A stretch of 64,000 nucleotides of DNA from positions 62,001 to 126,000 of the forward strand of contig JADNYJ010000105.1 in the NCBI GenBank assembly GCA_015501075.1, given 5' to 3'. The notes under the pieces are model-generated. The model made no database searches. It was not told the DNA's origin and was given only the letters and a program-made list of their open reading frames with translations. Of this stretch, positions 1 to 10,800 are shown one piece after another (within the stretch, counting starts at the first letter, position 1; the number at the start of each line of letters is the position of its first letter). Made by a program: the position numbers and the translations under genes. Origin of the DNA: Gymnopilus junonius (lineage: Eukaryota > Basidiomycota > Agaricomycetes > Agaricales > Galerinaceae).

Positions 1-878
1 TGATGGTGAACGGTCGGAAGAATATCCAACGAGTTTTCCTCAAGCTTGCACTTATCCCGCTTCGCAGCCTGCCTCCTGCCCAACTTCACATGTACATGAG
101 TACATAATAGTCGGTTGTCCCGGAAATGGCCTTTTCAAGGGAACACGAGGCAGTGTCCTTGTAATATCGCTAAAAAACTGGTTGAGAAATTATTCGGATG
201 ATGATAAACCAGTGCATGTGAGTTGCATGTGAGTAATAAATCACACCGCCACATCGAAAGAAAAGTCATCGTTACAATGAACCTGTAGACAAGAAAGAAG
301 AAAAGTTTGCTATATTTCGTCAGATGAAGAAGGAGTAGTCACTATACCCTGATAATAGAGTCAGTGTCTGAATTTGGGAAGATTTGGGAGTGCAAAAGAC
401 ATAGATCCGGCTTCAGTCGCGGCGGTCCGTCTAAATTTAGAACCAAGGACTTAGGACGGAGGCGGTCAGAGGGTGCATAATAGAAGACGGAAAGAATGTG
501 ATAACGAGTATAATTTGAGGATAATTATCCCTACACGAGTCTACACAGAGTTTACAGCTCCAAAATAACAAAGGAAACCTGTTTCCATGATTGGTTCAGG
601 AGTCAGTTGAGCGTCAGTACTTCCTGAGTCCCTCGGGTCACACTTCATATCAGTGTCAGATATCTATTTCCTGCAACCCACCAGAAGAGCTAATTTTCTA
701 CATCAGAAAAACTCATTGCTAGGCGCCCGACTGTATGATGCCCAAGTGCCCTAATTTAGACTGGACCCTGAATCTGTGTCGTCAGAGCCGCATAGCAATC
801 ATATTAGCAATAATAAATTTAGGTTACTCGCGGCGACACCAGGAATTAGTAGCTGCTCTGGAGTGAAAAGGAGAGGGA
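1..878. other. Intergenic, no supported gene
   Basis: No reading frame here shows domain motifs or a consistent exon structure. The short open frames on both strands near 776-984 overlap the 3' end of the next gene and look like chance frames. Confidence 0.5.
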
Positions 879-1692
879 CTAAAAGGGAGCTCCTGTCAGA
901 GCTGCCAGCGCAGTTTTCATCTTCCTCACAAACTCTCCCAGCTTCTCCCGGGTTTGTTCTGTATGTCAAAGAGCCGTAAGCCATAAGCGACCATGAAAAG
1001 ATACAGATGCAGAGAAACAGAAAAGAAAGATACGATCAAAGCATCGCTGAGGCAGATATATAGGATGAAGGTAAAAGGTATAGCATACCAACAATCCTAA
1101 AGCGATAAAAAGAGGAGGAGAAAGAGGACTGAGAAGTAGGTCGAGGCGAACACATGCCTTGTTCTCTCTCCGTGTCCATAACATGCGCGATGCGTTCCTC
1201 GAGTTTCTGACCTTCTACCGCAGATTCATGTTTAGGCCGTGATGCAGCCCATGCGTGTGTCTCGAGGATGGCTTTGAGCAGCCTCCGGCTTATTTCTGTA
1301 TGACAGAGAGCTGGTGTTAATCATAATTCCTCGAGGTTTTTGACGCATATATGCAGTCAAAGTCATTGAAAGAGGTAGTTGATAATCAATCAAGACCAAG
1401 ACGCGCCTTCATGAAATGTAGCATCCCTCGCTTCTGAGTCGCTAAATGGCTGTGCAATACGAGATTGTGCGTCGAAAGGAGGGAAGGTTTCTGAAATCAC
1501 GTCGGCAAGAGGTCTTTCTGAGCCAGGGCTGCTAGGGGCTTTAGTGGTGGGTTGCCCTGGCGGTGGTTCTTGTGTATAAAGGTGACTCGGATTGGAGACT
1601 GTTTTTGTGTCTTGAGAATTATGAACAGGGGCAGGACTCGAGGGAGCGGGCGTAGACGACATGATAATTGATTCAGGTGAAGAGACATCCAT
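879..1692 (-). CDS. Unrecognised three-exon protein, 172 residues
   Basis: I do not recognise the family. The model has three exons (1692-1461, 1295-1089, 958-879). Donors read GTATTG and GTATGC, acceptors read ACAG, and the exons sum to 519 nt, an exact codon multiple ending in TAG. The N-terminal ~80 residues are rich in Ser, Pro and Thr and look disordered. The middle part (with SRRLLKAILETHAW and EGQKLEERIAHVMDTE) and the last exon (EKLGEFVRKMKTALAAL) look like amphipathic helices. No signal peptide or membrane segment is visible. The first intron is long (165 nt) for this genome. If it is wrong, the first exon could instead be a 100-residue single-exon frame ending at 1390. The splice model rests only on frame and helix-like composition. 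Confidence 0.42.
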
Positions 1693-2142
1693 GGCGGCTT
1701 TGATGTGGCTCTAACAATCTATATTTAATCCCACGCCCCTGAATGGTGCGCATGCCAAATAACGCTGCCACCAAATACTTAACCCCTTTTCCTGTTCACC
1801 AGAATTAAACTCACCGGGCAAATCTATCTGCCAAGATGTCCTTCGAATACCTTTGCATGGTGGATAGTAGATACGTAAAAAAATAGCCAACTGTTCGAAA
1901 TATATCGGAGATTTTCAGTTTTGTTGATCTAAGTAAGACAAATTTACTCAATGAGGAAATGTACGCCACAATCGATATTCTTAAGGTCCTGCTTGATATT
2001 ACAATATGGATATACATACAGTACAGTTTACAAATCCTCAATCGCTAGTAATAGTATACGTGTATTGAATTTTATTTCCCTTAGCAACAACCTTTGTCTC
2101 AGGTGCCTTCCACTCTTTCCCTAACACCTCCTTCCTCCTGAT
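1693..2142. other. Intergenic, AT-rich, no gene seen
   Basis: This lies between the small gene and the 3' end of the HtrL-like gene. Open frames are short and low in complexity. Nothing can be supported. Confidence 0.5.
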
Positions 2143-3519
2143 TTAATCCTCCCAATTCTCCCCACCAAGAAGCCGACACTCCCTCTCCCTCCTCCACCAC
2201 ATCCCAGTGGCATCAAGCCACCTCCACGGCCACCTTGCAGCTTCTTCCTTAAACCACACTTCTCCTTGCTTCCTCCTCTCCTCATGACTTGCCAAGAAAT
2301 ATTGATGATAATACCACCCGTTGCTCGAACCACACGCTCCAAGGTACCCCCGATCGTGGAAAGGGATGTATGTGAGCCAATCGCGCTGCGGGGCCTGTGG
2401 GTCGGCGGAGTATACGGTGAAGAAGCGGGAGGGGAAGAGGAGGAGCAGGGCATTGATGAGGGTTTGGTCTTTTCCTACGAAAAGGGAGCGCGAGAGGTAG
2501 TGGCTGTGGTAGGGGTAGTATGTGCGGCACCACCACGAGATCGATTGAGGAGGGCCGCCGAAGAATGAGCCTTGAGTAGTACATGAAATCAATCAGAGCT
2601 TTGTTCTATGACATGCCTCTGAAATATACCTTCACTAATCTCATAATCCACAGGTCCCATATCCTCCTTCCACCTCCCCACCTCGCTCGGTGGAGGCCCA
2701 AAAATAGGGAAAAACAACAAATCCTCTTCCTTCTCATTGAATAACGTAGCACTCTTCCATACTCTATCCACCGTCCACGGGTCCGGCCATAAGGTATATG
2801 GATGCTTAGCACGGAAACTGCCTGCATCGTTCCAAAATGCATAATTGTATACATCACCCTGTTCGGCGAGAGTCTGAACGGCAGAGGACAACAGGAATAG
2901 TTAAGCGTTCCATATGGCGTAGAGCTCTGGTGAATGGCGGTGCTTTTCCCGATCGAGCTCGTGCATTTCTTTGTACGCCTTTTTTGACCCGTTGAGAGGG
3001 GGGATATCAAAAGGGGAGGCATAGGTCGTGTTGATAGTTATTGGAAGCCCCTTCCCGAGCAAGGATTGAACAAGGGGAGCGAAATCGGGGGTGGTGTAGA
3101 AGTATATAGGTGTTGCGATGGGTCCGAGGAAGACTGAAGTGCGTGAGCCAGGAGGTGTAGTCTTCGATGGTGTGCTTTGATTTCGAGTTGGAAAGCGGGA
3201 AGAGGGCTGACACGAGAAGAACGCGTGAAGCGTTGCGTTGAGGTGGTATAGATGAAAGGGCGGGTTCGAAGGCGTCGGGATCCGAGAAGTCCTCGAGAGA
3301 GGCGGCCAGATTTTTCAAGAGGGCAGTATCCTCAATGTTATTGGGGTCGTGATTTCCTTGGATTTTCGAATGTTTAGGTGAGGAGACCGCTATAGATGAA
3401 GACGAATACCTCACAAAGAAAAGAACAGAGGCCAGTGAGACGATGCACAGACGCAGAATCCATGACGACGTTGCGCGAGGCCGTCCGATTCCAAAACCAA
3501 AGGCCCCAATGGCAGGCAT
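2143..3519 (-). pseudogene. HtrL/YibB-type glycosyltransferase-like gene, frame broken
   Basis: The product resembles the HtrL_YibB (WlaTC/HtrL glycosyltransferase) family found in many basidiomycetes. An N-terminal membrane anchor lies around residues 20-40 (ILRLCIVSLASVLFFV). Family-like blocks follow: YAIWNA, VYNYAFWNDAGSFR, then FFGGPPQSISWW and GKDQTLINALLLLFPSRF in the last exon. One clean intron is visible at 2629-2571 (GTATAT..TCAAG), joining ISEG to SFFGG. Two breaks stop normal translation. A one-base frame change near 3128-3138 precedes IYFYTTPDF, and an in-frame TAA lies at 2903-2901 directly after YAIWNA. No splice pair removes either. It is therefore a young pseudogene or carries sequencing errors. 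Family assignment is from motif memory only. Confidence 0.6.
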
Positions 3520-3894
3520 CGCGCTTAACCTTGCTTATCCAGTCTGTTAGCTGGCTATTCGCCCACGTCAAGTTCCAGGAAACTCAAAATGAAAGCAAAG
3601 TGAAAGAGATGTAAACTGAGAAACATAGCTGCGGGTGAGTCGCCTCCGGCACAGCCGCTTAACCACGAGTTTTCAGGACTACGTGCTTGACATTGGCGAA
3701 CTCCTTAGTCAGAGATGTTTATTTATTGGAGTGCGTTGAATTCGAAAACAGACAGGAAATGATCCAGATTTGAAGTTAAAGAAAATATATTGGTGTATAT
3801 CAGAAGTATGTTATGATAGTCCCATTCAAGGTTTCCAACACCATTTCTATCTTGCTATCCTCATCCCTCCCTCCACCCTCGTTGCCACGATCTT
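3520..3894. other. Intergenic, no gene seen
   Basis: This is the 5' flank of the glycosyltransferase-like gene and the 3' flank of the HET gene. Plus-strand frames that run into 3813-4223 are antisense shadows of the HET gene repeat tail. Confidence 0.5.
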
Positions 3895-6221
3895 TCAATA
3901 TCCCCACCCACTATTCATTTGACCCCATCCTTGATTCCATCCTTGACCTTGATTGCGTCCTTGAGCTTCTTGACCTTGTTGATTCCATCCCTGATCTTGT
4001 TGATTCCATCCTTGACTTTGATTCCATCCTTGACTTTGGTTCCATCTTTGACTTCGGTTCCATCCTTGACCTTGGTCCCAACCTGGACCCATCCCCACCC
4101 TTGACCCATGAGCAAGCAAGCGTGGACCCACGGGTCTTTCAGATGAAACCAGCCTTGGCCCATTTTCAAGCCCCTTCGTCACCTCACCTTTATCCCTCTT
4201 ATGTTCAACCCTATCACCAATAAGACGATCACCAGCAGGAAAACCTGAAAGACCCGGCCCAGGTCCACCGCCGCCAAACTTCGCTTCCCAAGAATCCAAG
4301 CTCGTCTCCGAACGAGCTCCAGCTCTGTAGCTCAGCCCAGAGAACGAACTAGCAGTTATTGCGACGCGGTGGTGCTGAATGGGGTTTACAGAAGCACCCT
4401 CTTTCGGCCTTTCCAGAGGAGCGCGGTTAATAGCAATCGATATCTCGCCACCCGGGAGCCTTTTGCTGATCCGATCGATGGTATTGCCGTGCTGTCCAAA
4501 CCGGCTTTGGTGATGCGCACGACAACCTGCGAGAGCGATCCTGGGGGGAAAGCTCCGAAGGCAGATAAATACCACACCAAAGGGTATTCGAGACGAAACC
4601 AATTTGAACGCGGAAGCCGATGACGATGATCATTCGAGTTTCAGGATCATCGCTGATACTGAGCATGAGCGCGCAACTGGTTTGGCTATCACCTTTCAAA
4701 GTACAAGTTACTGCCTCGTGGTCCCATAGATCCGGAGGATCCAATTCTACCACTTTGTAACCACCTCCAAGGTTAAAATGAAATCGATGTAGAGGTGTTA
4801 AAGACACTGGGGGTATATACGTCCGGTCCTGAACGAACAACTCGCGCGGTACGCCGTAATCCCCGTTCAACCTAGCTATATCAGCGACGCCGAGTACAGG
4901 AGCGAAAACGCGCACGAGTTGTCCGGCTGTATTCCGACGCAGGTAGACGCTCAGCGGGCTTCTGCCATCCAAGAGCTCGCAGTTAAGAATGGCTTGATAC
5001 GCGTCCGTGGGCTGTGGGACAAAGTCGGGTTTGAAAAATGACACGAGCTTGACTGGGTCGATTGCTATGGGCATACCTGGGATCGATGGCTCGGGAAGAT
5101 GAATGGCTTGGATTAATGGGAGCCAGATATGTAATCCTTTATTGGTGATTGAATACGAGGCTGATTCGTACCAGGATCTCTGCCTGATATTGTGGCCAAA
5201 CCGAAAATCTTTCGGCGATGTGGCGAGCATACCCGCATGAAGAGGATTGTTGAAGACATCCGATGATGACAGGTACGGGGACCGGGAAGTGCTAGAATCA
5301 ATATGTTTCGAAAAGTCATCATCGTCGGCGATCATATTTTCAGGACCAAAAAGGCGGGACAACATCCCTTTGACACTCAAATTAGAGTCTTCTTGAAGCA
5401 CCCATGCAAAAAGGGTATGATCGTCCGAGCTCTTCATAATCTCATGCTGGAGGCGGATAAACGCATTCTGACCTTCCTCTCCGTACAACGTCAGCATATT
5501 CACACCGAAAATTCCCAACAAACAATACGCGATATCTTCTGCTCTCGTTGTCTGGCGCATCGCTGCCCACGACATGCGCTGCGCGATGCAGATATCCGCC
5601 AACGACTTGCCCTCGACGGGCACATCACGTGGAATGCCTTTGATGGAAGAGAGAATAAGGTGCAACGTGTTCTTGGTGCCGAGTTCGATCCAGTCACAAT
5701 CGTCAAACACGATGCTGGTTGGGACAAGCAGCTCCTGCAATGTCCAGCCTCGTGTGAACCAGCGACTATCAGAAAACGACTTGAAGCGGCTTTGGTTATT
5801 GGTACGATCATCCGGGTCCTTGTTCTCCTTATAAAGTTCCAGTGTAAGCTAGAACGTTTAGATCTGACGTGAATCAACAGCCTATTGTCTTGATCTTCAC
5901 GTCCGACAAATACACATAGCAGATATGTGCGTCCGTGTACCACTGGAACATGGAGTTGATGGCCTCCGAGAGCTCAGCACTGCTCGTCTTGCCGATGCAA
6001 CAAGTATCAATCCACGCATATTCAAATCCATCCTGTCTGGCCTGTTCACAGCATCGCTCGATCTTCGCATAACCGGGCATCGATTTCGCGCTGGATCTCG
6101 GGAGATCCTGTAAGGTGACTTCGCCGTCGCCCCATGTGTGCGAGAGGATGGCGTAGCTAGGACGAGTTTTCTCGCTCAAGAATTCTTCGAGCTCCAATTT
6201 GTTGACGTGGAGAAGACGCAT
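3895..6221 (-). CDS. HET-domain protein with C-terminal GWNQ repeat tail
   Basis: Heterokaryon-incompatibility (HET) domain protein, the class that in fungi mediates non-self recognition and regulated cell death. Exon 1 (6221-5901) holds the classic start of the domain: YAILSHTWGDGEV, then AWIDTCCIGK, SSAELSEAINSMFQWY and YLSDV. After a 73-nt intron (5900-5828) come RWFTRGWTLQELLVP and the distal block RAEDIAYCLLGIFGVNM. The usual CIDK is CIGK here. The C-terminal part (ISKRLPGGEISIAIN) is in another frame. Joining needs either a 46-nt intron (4572-4527, GTATTT..CGCAG), giving 735 residues in total, or a one-base change in the C6 run complementary to 4543-4548. The last ~65 residues are imperfect repeats of Gly-Trp-Asn-Gln, unusual for HET proteins. 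No transmembrane helix is visible. Family assignment is firm. The function of this member and the 3' structure are uncertain. Confidence 0.85.
3898..4110 (-). repeat. Coding minisatellite encoding GWNQ-like units
   Basis: Degenerate 15-18 bp tandem units sit inside the last exon of the HET gene. On the plus strand they read as variants of TTGATTCCATCCTTGAC. Translated on the minus strand they give units such as SQGWNQ, QDQGWNQ and GQGWNQ. Units are diverged but stay in frame, which suggests they are translated. Confidence 0.75.
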
Positions 6222-7878
6222 CGCGCAGACGGTGGTTCCAACGTTTGATTGTGTCGAGATGGTATCCTGGGTTAAGTCGAGCTGATTAAGAATATCGATA
6301 AGGTGCTGTTCAATAGTGTGACATTTGCGAGGGATCTTTAGTGAATCTTGGGGCAGGAAGAGCCATGAATGGGATTCATCCCAGTGAGGTCAACGTGTTT
6401 TGTGACGAACTTGCTGGTGCGAACGTATGAGGTACTCTTATCCAGAAGATAGATTTCGTAATGCTTGAACTTTCCCATCTCAAACTGAGGAGCATTTTGC
6501 ATAACATTGCTCCTGAGGAGGATTTGGGTCGCATTGCCATTTGTTTTGATTGAAATTTGCATGTGAGGATTGTAATGAGACCTAGGAGGGTACAGTCAGC
6601 AATTGTAATATGCATGACAGGTCTGCGTTTATTTGAAGTTCGTGACGAGGATGATATGAAAGATAAAGGAGAGGGTGGGCAAGAGACGGGGGCCCGCGTC
6701 AACCTCGTTGACCCGAAGTCGTGTAGATGTTGTAGTACGCATGGCGCCTCTTCTGGTTGGGCTCGCCGGCACGAATCTAGACAAGTACGTTGGAAAACAA
6801 TGCGTCTGAGTTTGTCATATAACGCCCTGCGTCCCTTCACAACCGTGCATCAAGTCCCCTGGAAATATCATCAACAGCTTGAGTCTGAGCTGCCGAGTTC
6901 CTCAAGATGGTGTGGCCTCCTGCATTTTGAAGGACCAGCAAAATCGAGATATGAAGAGATGCTGCTTTTCGCCGCTGTTGAAGTTATCCTTTAAGATATA
7001 AAATATATAACCAACTTGAAAGAAAGATAAATACCGTGTCGCTTCAAGGAAAGGGATGGAAATACCAACCTGTTTGGCCCTTTGGATTATAGCCGATAAT
7101 AGTCCAATAAAACGTATCCGACAGAAATTGGCTCTAGTGATGGTGGCGTATTCCTTGGTAGGATGGAGGTCTGTGATGAAAATATACAAGAGATAGTCGC
7201 GTGATGATGTCATCAACTTGGGGAATGAAGTTGCTGCAGTCCCCCTCTGAGAAAGACAACGGCTGATTTGGAGTGACTAGTCAGTGGCGGGTATTTTCCT
7301 TGCAGCTTTTCAGCAACCCAAACTCCAGTTTCGCTGTCAATCCCCGATGTTGCGGTCCGACGGGAGGATATTGGTTCGTGTATAATTAGTGGGCGGTTCG
7401 TCATGCTACCGCGCTCCAGCATCTTACTTGTTGAGTCACAGTACGGGCAATCATGTGGACCAAGCGCGTTACTGACCCATCGGCTGGAAAGACGACGGCT
7501 TGGGTTTACAAAATAATGACGTTGAGGCTCTAGCTGGGACATCTTTCAGGCCGTTTTCAATCCACCCGGAGGGGAATCATCGATGTAATATAGGAAGCTG
7601 GCTTTGGAATAATTGGATGAAAGATACGCTTCGAACTGGAGTTGGCGTTGGAGGTGGAGGTAGTCGGAAAGGCGTCCCAAAAGAGGGAGACTGACGGCAG
7701 AGGCGCGGCACGTGACTGATCGATGATCGCGTTCGTTTCCCTCGCGTAATGGATTGGGTAATAGCTGATTTGGTTCTTTCTTTCGCCTGCCCTGCTCGAT
7801 AACGGACTGCTTAGGTGCTTGCTAATACTGATATTACCCTGGTTGGAGTACTCACTCAATTTCTTAGAGACACTGTGG
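6222..7878. other. Intergenic region with possible gene relic
   Basis: No complete gene can be built. On the minus strand, 6562-6338 reads as a stretch with protein-like composition (FKHYEIYLLDKSTSYVR, SKFVTKHVDLTGMNPI) ending at a stop. I cannot find a convincing upstream exon or family. A minus-strand frame at 7542-7213 has no recognisable motif. The right end is the promoter region of the LIM gene. Confidence 0.35.
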
Positions 7879-10800
7879 ATGATGGCACACCATCAGGCGT
7901 TTTATCAGGGGCAGCCCCAACCTCAGGTCTTCCAGCAACCACAGAACATATACCAGCAGCTGGGCAGACCGCAGCCCCAACCGCATCTGCAATCCCATCA
8001 ACTGCAGCAAGGCTTTCAGTATCAGCAGCAGCAGCAGTATGCCCCGACCACTCCCCAGCCTCAGAGCCCGTACGCGCTGACTCAGACTCCCTTTGCGTCT
8101 CCGCCTACGCCGTATCCGCCCTCGCACACCCCGTATATCCCATCGCACACCCCGCTGAATTATTCCCCACAGACCCCGTATCAGCTGTCTCAAACGCCCT
8201 ATGCTCCTGCTCCTGCTCAGATTCCCTATGCCCAGCAGCCACAATACCCTGTCCAGCAGCAGCAGCAGCAGCAGCCACTATCCCAGGCTATGACTGTGTA
8301 TTCCCCGCCTGCCAATTCACAACCGCGAGTGTCCCCTGCGCCTATACCAACCTCCTCCTTCCCGAACCACCCGCAACCACAGCCGTCGCCTGGAGCGGTG
8401 CCTATGACCTCTGTAGGATCCTCTTGGAGGGCGCAACCACCAGCGTCTCGACCGCCCCCCGTAGCGCCCTCTGCCGCTCTTGCTCAGCAAGCCCGAGTCC
8501 AAGCTCAAGTCCAGGCCCAGGCCCAACAATCACGAGTTCAGGTGCCGCAGATCCAGACTCACCTTCCGCATGTCCAACCACAACAACAATACCCACAGCC
8601 GCAGCAACCCCCAACCCAACCATCCTCGTCCTTACCTTCAACACCCACCGCCCCCGGAAGACGGCCGCTTCCTCAGCCATCGCCCGGGGCGAATACCAAG
8701 CCTCCCGCACTACCTCCTTTGAACACTATACAGCGTATACCCACCCTTCCTCCCTCTAGCTCAACCTCAGGATCAACGCCGACAAGCTCAAATGCAAATG
8801 CCCCAAGACCGTTTTCTGTGCATGGTCAACCTACTCCCATGCAGACGGCTATACCCTCTGGATCCAAGACACCTTCGCCAACGCGTAGCAGACCTTTGCC
8901 TACGCCCACAGGTGCGGAAGGTGGTAGTCCTAGTAAACGAGCGACGGTGGATCTTGGAAAGTTGCCTACATCATCTGCAGCTCCGAGTTGGGTAACTCCC
9001 AAAAGAGAACGAGAGGCGCCACTGTCCTCGAGCCCGACAAAGTCTTCTTCGATATTCCCTCCGTCTGGAAATAACAACACAGATAAGGGTGTAGGTCTTT
9101 CAAGGACGTCGAGCTATGCTGTTCATGGGTTAAATCCTTCTTCGTCTCCTGCTATTTTAAATGGTACTGGTACTGGTAATGGTATTTCTTCCTCGCCACC
9201 AAAGAGGCGTGCTAGTCCTCCACGATTCCAATCTCAGCTCAATTCAGGTTCGAGTAGTCCTACCAAGGAGAGTGCACCGGCGAACATGTGGAATAGTAAT
9301 AATACCAACTACAGTACAACCACCCATACCAACGCGCAAAATACCAATGCCAATACCTCCTCTATCCCCACAAATCACGCAAGCTCAAGTAGATCTTCAA
9401 GTCCTACCAAATTCTCAAACTCTTCTGTACTCCCATCTGCTTCTGCTTCTTTTTCTTCTTCGCCTATAACTTCAACCTCGACCTCTACAACGAACACCTC
9501 TGCCTCTGCCAATGCCAACGCATCTCCACCCAAAAAATTCACGCCCATGTGGAAACGGACCATCCCGGAGATGCCGGCGCCTGTGTGGGGGTACGCAGCG
9601 GGGATGGTGGCGGAGCCTCATCCCAAGTCTGCTGCTGCAGGAGCGGCCGCGGGCGCACCATCTTCTACTAGTGCTAATTCTAGTGCTGGTGCTGGTGCTA
9701 GTACTGCTACGGCTCCGTCTAACGCACCTCCGAGTTCGAGTTCGGGTTCCGGTGGTGGGTTTGTACAGAAGATGAAAGGTAAACTGAAGAAGGGTTCCAA
9801 GGCTGCTTCACCTGCATCTGCACCTGTGTCTGCCGCTGTTCCGCCAACAACGAGCCAGTACCAAGCAGGGTACGCGAATGTCAAGCAGAGTCCTGGTTCA
9901 GCTTCTGTGCAGCAGAGGTATCCTTATTACCAGCCACAACAGCCTATACAAGCACCAGCGCCGGCACAGTATGGAGTATCGCAAGCGCAGAACGCGTATT
10001 CTTCTTCTTCGCGTGGGTATCCTGTCCAGCCTCAGTCTCAATCGGAGGAGGACGATGACGAAGAAGAAGAAGAGGAGACCGGTGAAGAAGAAGAAACAGG
10101 CGAAGAAGAGGAGGAAGAAGAAACCGGCGAGGAAGGGGAAGAAGAGGAAGAAACGGAAGAAGAGGAGCCAGATCAGCGCTATGTGATCCACACCCGATTT
10201 CACGGTCGCGGTCAAAGTGCAAATACAAACGCCAGTGCCAGTGCCAGTGTCGGTGCAGTCAAATCCAAATCCAAAATCGCAACGAATGAGCATGATCGTG
10301 AGCACGGACACGCACTTGGCCCTGGACGACCGCATCCTTCCAGGGCGCTTTCCCGAGGTCGAAGTCAATATGAGGAGGAGCAGGAAGATCAGGACGTCAC
10401 GCCCAAGAATAAGAGGATCCTGCGGCCCAAAAAATCCCAATCCCAAGCTGACGCTTATGCCCATGGAAATATGTATAATGACGACGACGATGTGCGAGCA
10501 GGTCCAGGATCACATAGCAGACAAAACTCTAGTTCGCCTACGAAGAAGACTGTGATCCGCCCTAAAGCCCAAGCCCAAATGCAGATGCAGAGGGACTACG
10601 GGTTATTCGAAGGCGAGCCTGTCGAGCCCCGCCAACGTGAGCGTGAACGCACCCCTTCTCCAAAGAAAAAAACTGGAGGAGCAGGACCAGGACACGCGTC
10701 GAACCACGCCCACGAGCGGTCCGAGAGCGCATTTGACGAGCGGGAAGTGATGATGTCTAGGCATAGAAGGGAGGGGGAGGGGAAGCAGAGACCTAGGTCT

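Noticed and set aside
3813..4223. Plus-strand frame with Asp/Ile/Leu repeats (DSILDFDSILDFG-like).
   Set aside because: It is the antisense reading of the HET gene GWNQ minisatellite.
10018..10180. Glu-rich run giving long Lys/Arg- or Phe/Leu-rich frames on either strand.
   Set aside because: These are shadows of the GAA/GAG-rich acidic block in the LIM protein.
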